Assembly: GCA_038146865.1 (NCBI GenBank)
Contig: JAYQSL010000001.1
Coordinates: 248,001-312,000 of the forward strand
Origin: GCA-2709075 sp038146865
GTDB lineage: Bacteria > Pseudomonadota > Alphaproteobacteria > MPNO01 > UBA2964
Length of the DNA: 64,000 bases
Direction: 5' to 3'
Positions 62,740 through 64,000 of this stretch are shown piece by piece; the stretch's first letter is position 1, and each line of letters opens with the position of its first letter. Position numbers and translations under genes: made by a program. The notes below the pieces were generated by a model. The model did no database searches, was not told the origin of the DNA, and was given only the letters and a program-made list of their open reading frames with translations.

Positions 62740-63519
62740 ATGGCCCACATAATTTCAGAATTTGTTCAAAAGGGCATTATCAGGTTAGCAATAAATCTCC
62801 CAGAAAAACGAAATGCAATCGGTCCAGATGTCAGGGATGAATTTTTAGAAGCGATTTCTTCCTGTCTTTTCGACGAAAAGGTTTTAGCAATCGTGTTGGG
62901 AAGCGAGGGGGGGCACTTTTGTTCCGGCGGTGATATTGACTCGATGTTCGGCATAAATGCGGAGACCGGTCGGAGACGCATGCAGGGAAATCACAAGCTA
63001 GTCAGGACAATTGCTGAGGCCGAAAAACCTATTGTTTCAGCTGTTGAGGGTTTCGCCATGGGAGCTGGCGCAGGGATATGTCTTTTAACAGACACGATTG
63101 TAATTGCCGATAATGCCAAAATTGGTTTCCCTTTTTTTAAAGTCGGCCTTACCCCAGATTACGGGATTTTGTTTACTCTTCCCCGAAGAGTGGGGTGGGC
63201 TCGTGCTCGCCAAATTCTGTTGAGAGGGACAACATGGACGGGTGTTGATGCCGTGAATAATGGGTTGGCGGATGAAGTTGTTGAGGCGGGTACAGCTGAG
63301 AGGCACGCGGTAGAAATCGCCAGTGAAATGGCTTCTGCACCGCCGCATGCTTTTGCCTTAACTAAACGGCACCTGGCCATGGAACCCCAGTGTCTGGATG
63401 CGGCGCTAGAATTAGAAACATTGTCACAATCTATAGCTTTTGTTGGCCCTGAGTTGGTGGAAGGACGAGCGGCTTTTCTTCAGAAACGAAGACCAGATTT
63501 CCAAAGAGGAAAAAAATAG
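62740..63519 (+). CDS. Enoyl-CoA hydratase/isomerase family protein
   Basis: A 259-residue crotonase. The oxyanion-hole segments are SEGGHFCSGGDIDSM and FAMGAGAGICLLTD, both typical. The catalytic glutamates expected near residues 120 and 140 are not obvious (AKIGFPFFKVGLTPDYG carries no glutamate in the usual EVxLG place), so it may be an isomerase, hydrolase or another crotonase-type enzyme. It is 3 bases after the LplA-like gene and 1 base before the thiolase gene. Confidence 0.87.
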   Translation: MAHIISEFVQKGIIRLAINLPEKRNAIGPDVRDEFLEAISSCLFDEKVLAIVLGSEGGHFCSGGDIDSMFGINAETGRRRMQGNHKLVRTIAEAEKPIVSAVEGFAMGAGAGICLLTDTIVIADNAKIGFPFFKVGLTPDYGILFTLPRRVGWARARQILLRGTTWTGVDAVNNGLADEVVEAGTAERHAVEIASEMASAPPHAFALTKRHLAMEPQCLDAALELETLSQSIAFVGPELVEGRAAFLQKRRPDFQRGKK

Positions 63520-63520
63520 A

Positions 63521-64000
63521 ATGGTGGATGTTGCTGTTATTGGAGTGGGGCAAACTCGGTACGGGATGTTCCCAGAGAAAAATTTAAAAGAACTTTTTCA
63601 TGAGGCGGCTATAGCGGCCTTAACCGATGTTGATAAGGGGCTAGATCCGAAAGATGTTGACGAGGCATTTGTCGGAACACTCTCTACAGGTGGCGCGCAA
63701 CTTGGTAACTTTGCGCCACTGATGATGGAAGCATGCGGCATGGTTGGTGCAGGTGCTCGACATATTGAGAATGCTTGCGCATCCTCTGGTTTCGCAGTGC
63801 GAGATGCAGTATCTGCGATAGCCTCGGGCAGAGCAAAAGTAGCGGTGGCGGCGGGGATCGAAAAAATGTCGGATTTGCCGAGAGAGAGAAATCGGCTCTG
63901 GCTTGGAATTTCAGGTGATGTGGAGTGGGAACGGCTGGCTGGAACTAATTTTGCTGGAATATATGCCATGATGGCGCGTCGACATATGCATGATTTTGGC
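63521..64000 (+). CDS. Thiolase-family protein (SCP-x type), N-terminal part
   Basis: The frame opens at ATG 63521, 1 base after the hydratase stop, and runs off the right edge (160 residues seen). VDVAVIGVGQTRYG at the start, DEAFVGTLSTGG, and the nucleophile C86 in ENACASSG are typical of the non-condensing SCP-x-like thiolases, which often work with a DUF35/OB-fold partner. That partner would lie beyond the window. Expected role: thiolytic cleavage of a beta-keto acyl-CoA in the same operon. Confidence 0.88.
   Translation, partial: MVDVAVIGVGQTRYGMFPEKNLKELFHEAAIAALTDVDKGLDPKDVDEAFVGTLSTGGAQLGNFAPLMMEACGMVGAGARHIENACASSGFAVRDAVSAIASGRAKVAVAAGIEKMSDLPRERNRLWLGISGDVEWERLAGTNFAGIYAMMARRHMHDFG

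Noticed and set aside
1..64000. CRISPR arrays, insertion sequences, integrases, prophage or toxin-antitoxin genes
   Set aside because: None recognised on either strand by reading the open frames and intergenic regions.

Overview
The window reads as chromosome of an alphaproteobacterium, probably an uncultivated marine or Rhodospirillales-like one (inferred). The evidence is conserved gene neighbourhoods seen elsewhere in that class: rlmN next to argG, acnA divergent from the cytochrome c maturation operon, and a Suv3-like helicase followed by an S4-domain protein, a TerB-like protein, a seven-iron ferredoxin, CarD and an M48 protease. Base composition is moderate (by eye slightly AT-rich). 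GTG and TTG starts are common, and one gene appears to start at ATT. Coding density is high and no stretch without a gene exceeds 300 bases. The longest gaps are about 257 bases (5991-6247) and 242 bases (54561-54802). I see no insertion sequence, phage gene or CRISPR array.

Left part (1 to about 34.9 kb) is mostly housekeeping. It holds the end of a Sir2 deacylase, a SpoU-type RNA methyltransferase, an IalB-like secreted protein, an SDR/MFS pair lying in front of rlmN-argG, a DMT permease, an amidohydrolase and a VOC protein, folD-yggT, tRNA-Ala(CGC), lpxD, a lone NMT1-like binding protein, and a System I cytochrome c maturation operon ccmABCDEFGHI on the minus strand. In that operon ccmB is split by a one-base frameshift. 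Next come acnA, htpG and the helicase-to-M48 block, then a proline iminopeptidase, a PagL-like lipid A deacylase, an orphan binding protein, tRNA-Arg(CCT), a secreted alpha/beta hydrolase and tRNA-Arg(TCG).

Right part (34.9 to 64 kb) changes character abruptly after tRNA-Arg(TCG) and is almost entirely catabolic. It has an oxaloacetate decarboxylase-like enzyme, three different MetE-C-terminal-type zinc methyltransferases, a dienelactone hydrolase, two paralogous MFS exporters, a two-domain sulfurtransferase next to a radical SAM enzyme, an M20 amidohydrolase, an amidase, an acetolactate-synthase-like ThDP enzyme, a secreted metallo-hydrolase and a two-gene indolepyruvate oxidoreductase. An aromatic-ring cluster follows: two cupins, a luciferase-like monooxygenase, a VOC protein, gentisate 1,2-dioxygenase, a frameshifted fumarylpyruvate-hydrolase-like FAH gene and a DOPA-dioxygenase-like protein. 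The window ends inside a tight four-gene operon: a PaaK-like protein with an altered P-loop, a lipoate-ligase-like protein, an enoyl-CoA hydratase and a thiolase.

The most interesting points are the PaaK-like/LplA-like pair inside a beta-oxidation-type operon, the sulfurtransferase/micro-ORF/radical SAM arrangement, the three non-redundant MetE-like enzymes with complete zinc sites, and the two single-base frameshifts. The frameshifts could be sequencing errors or genuine decay.
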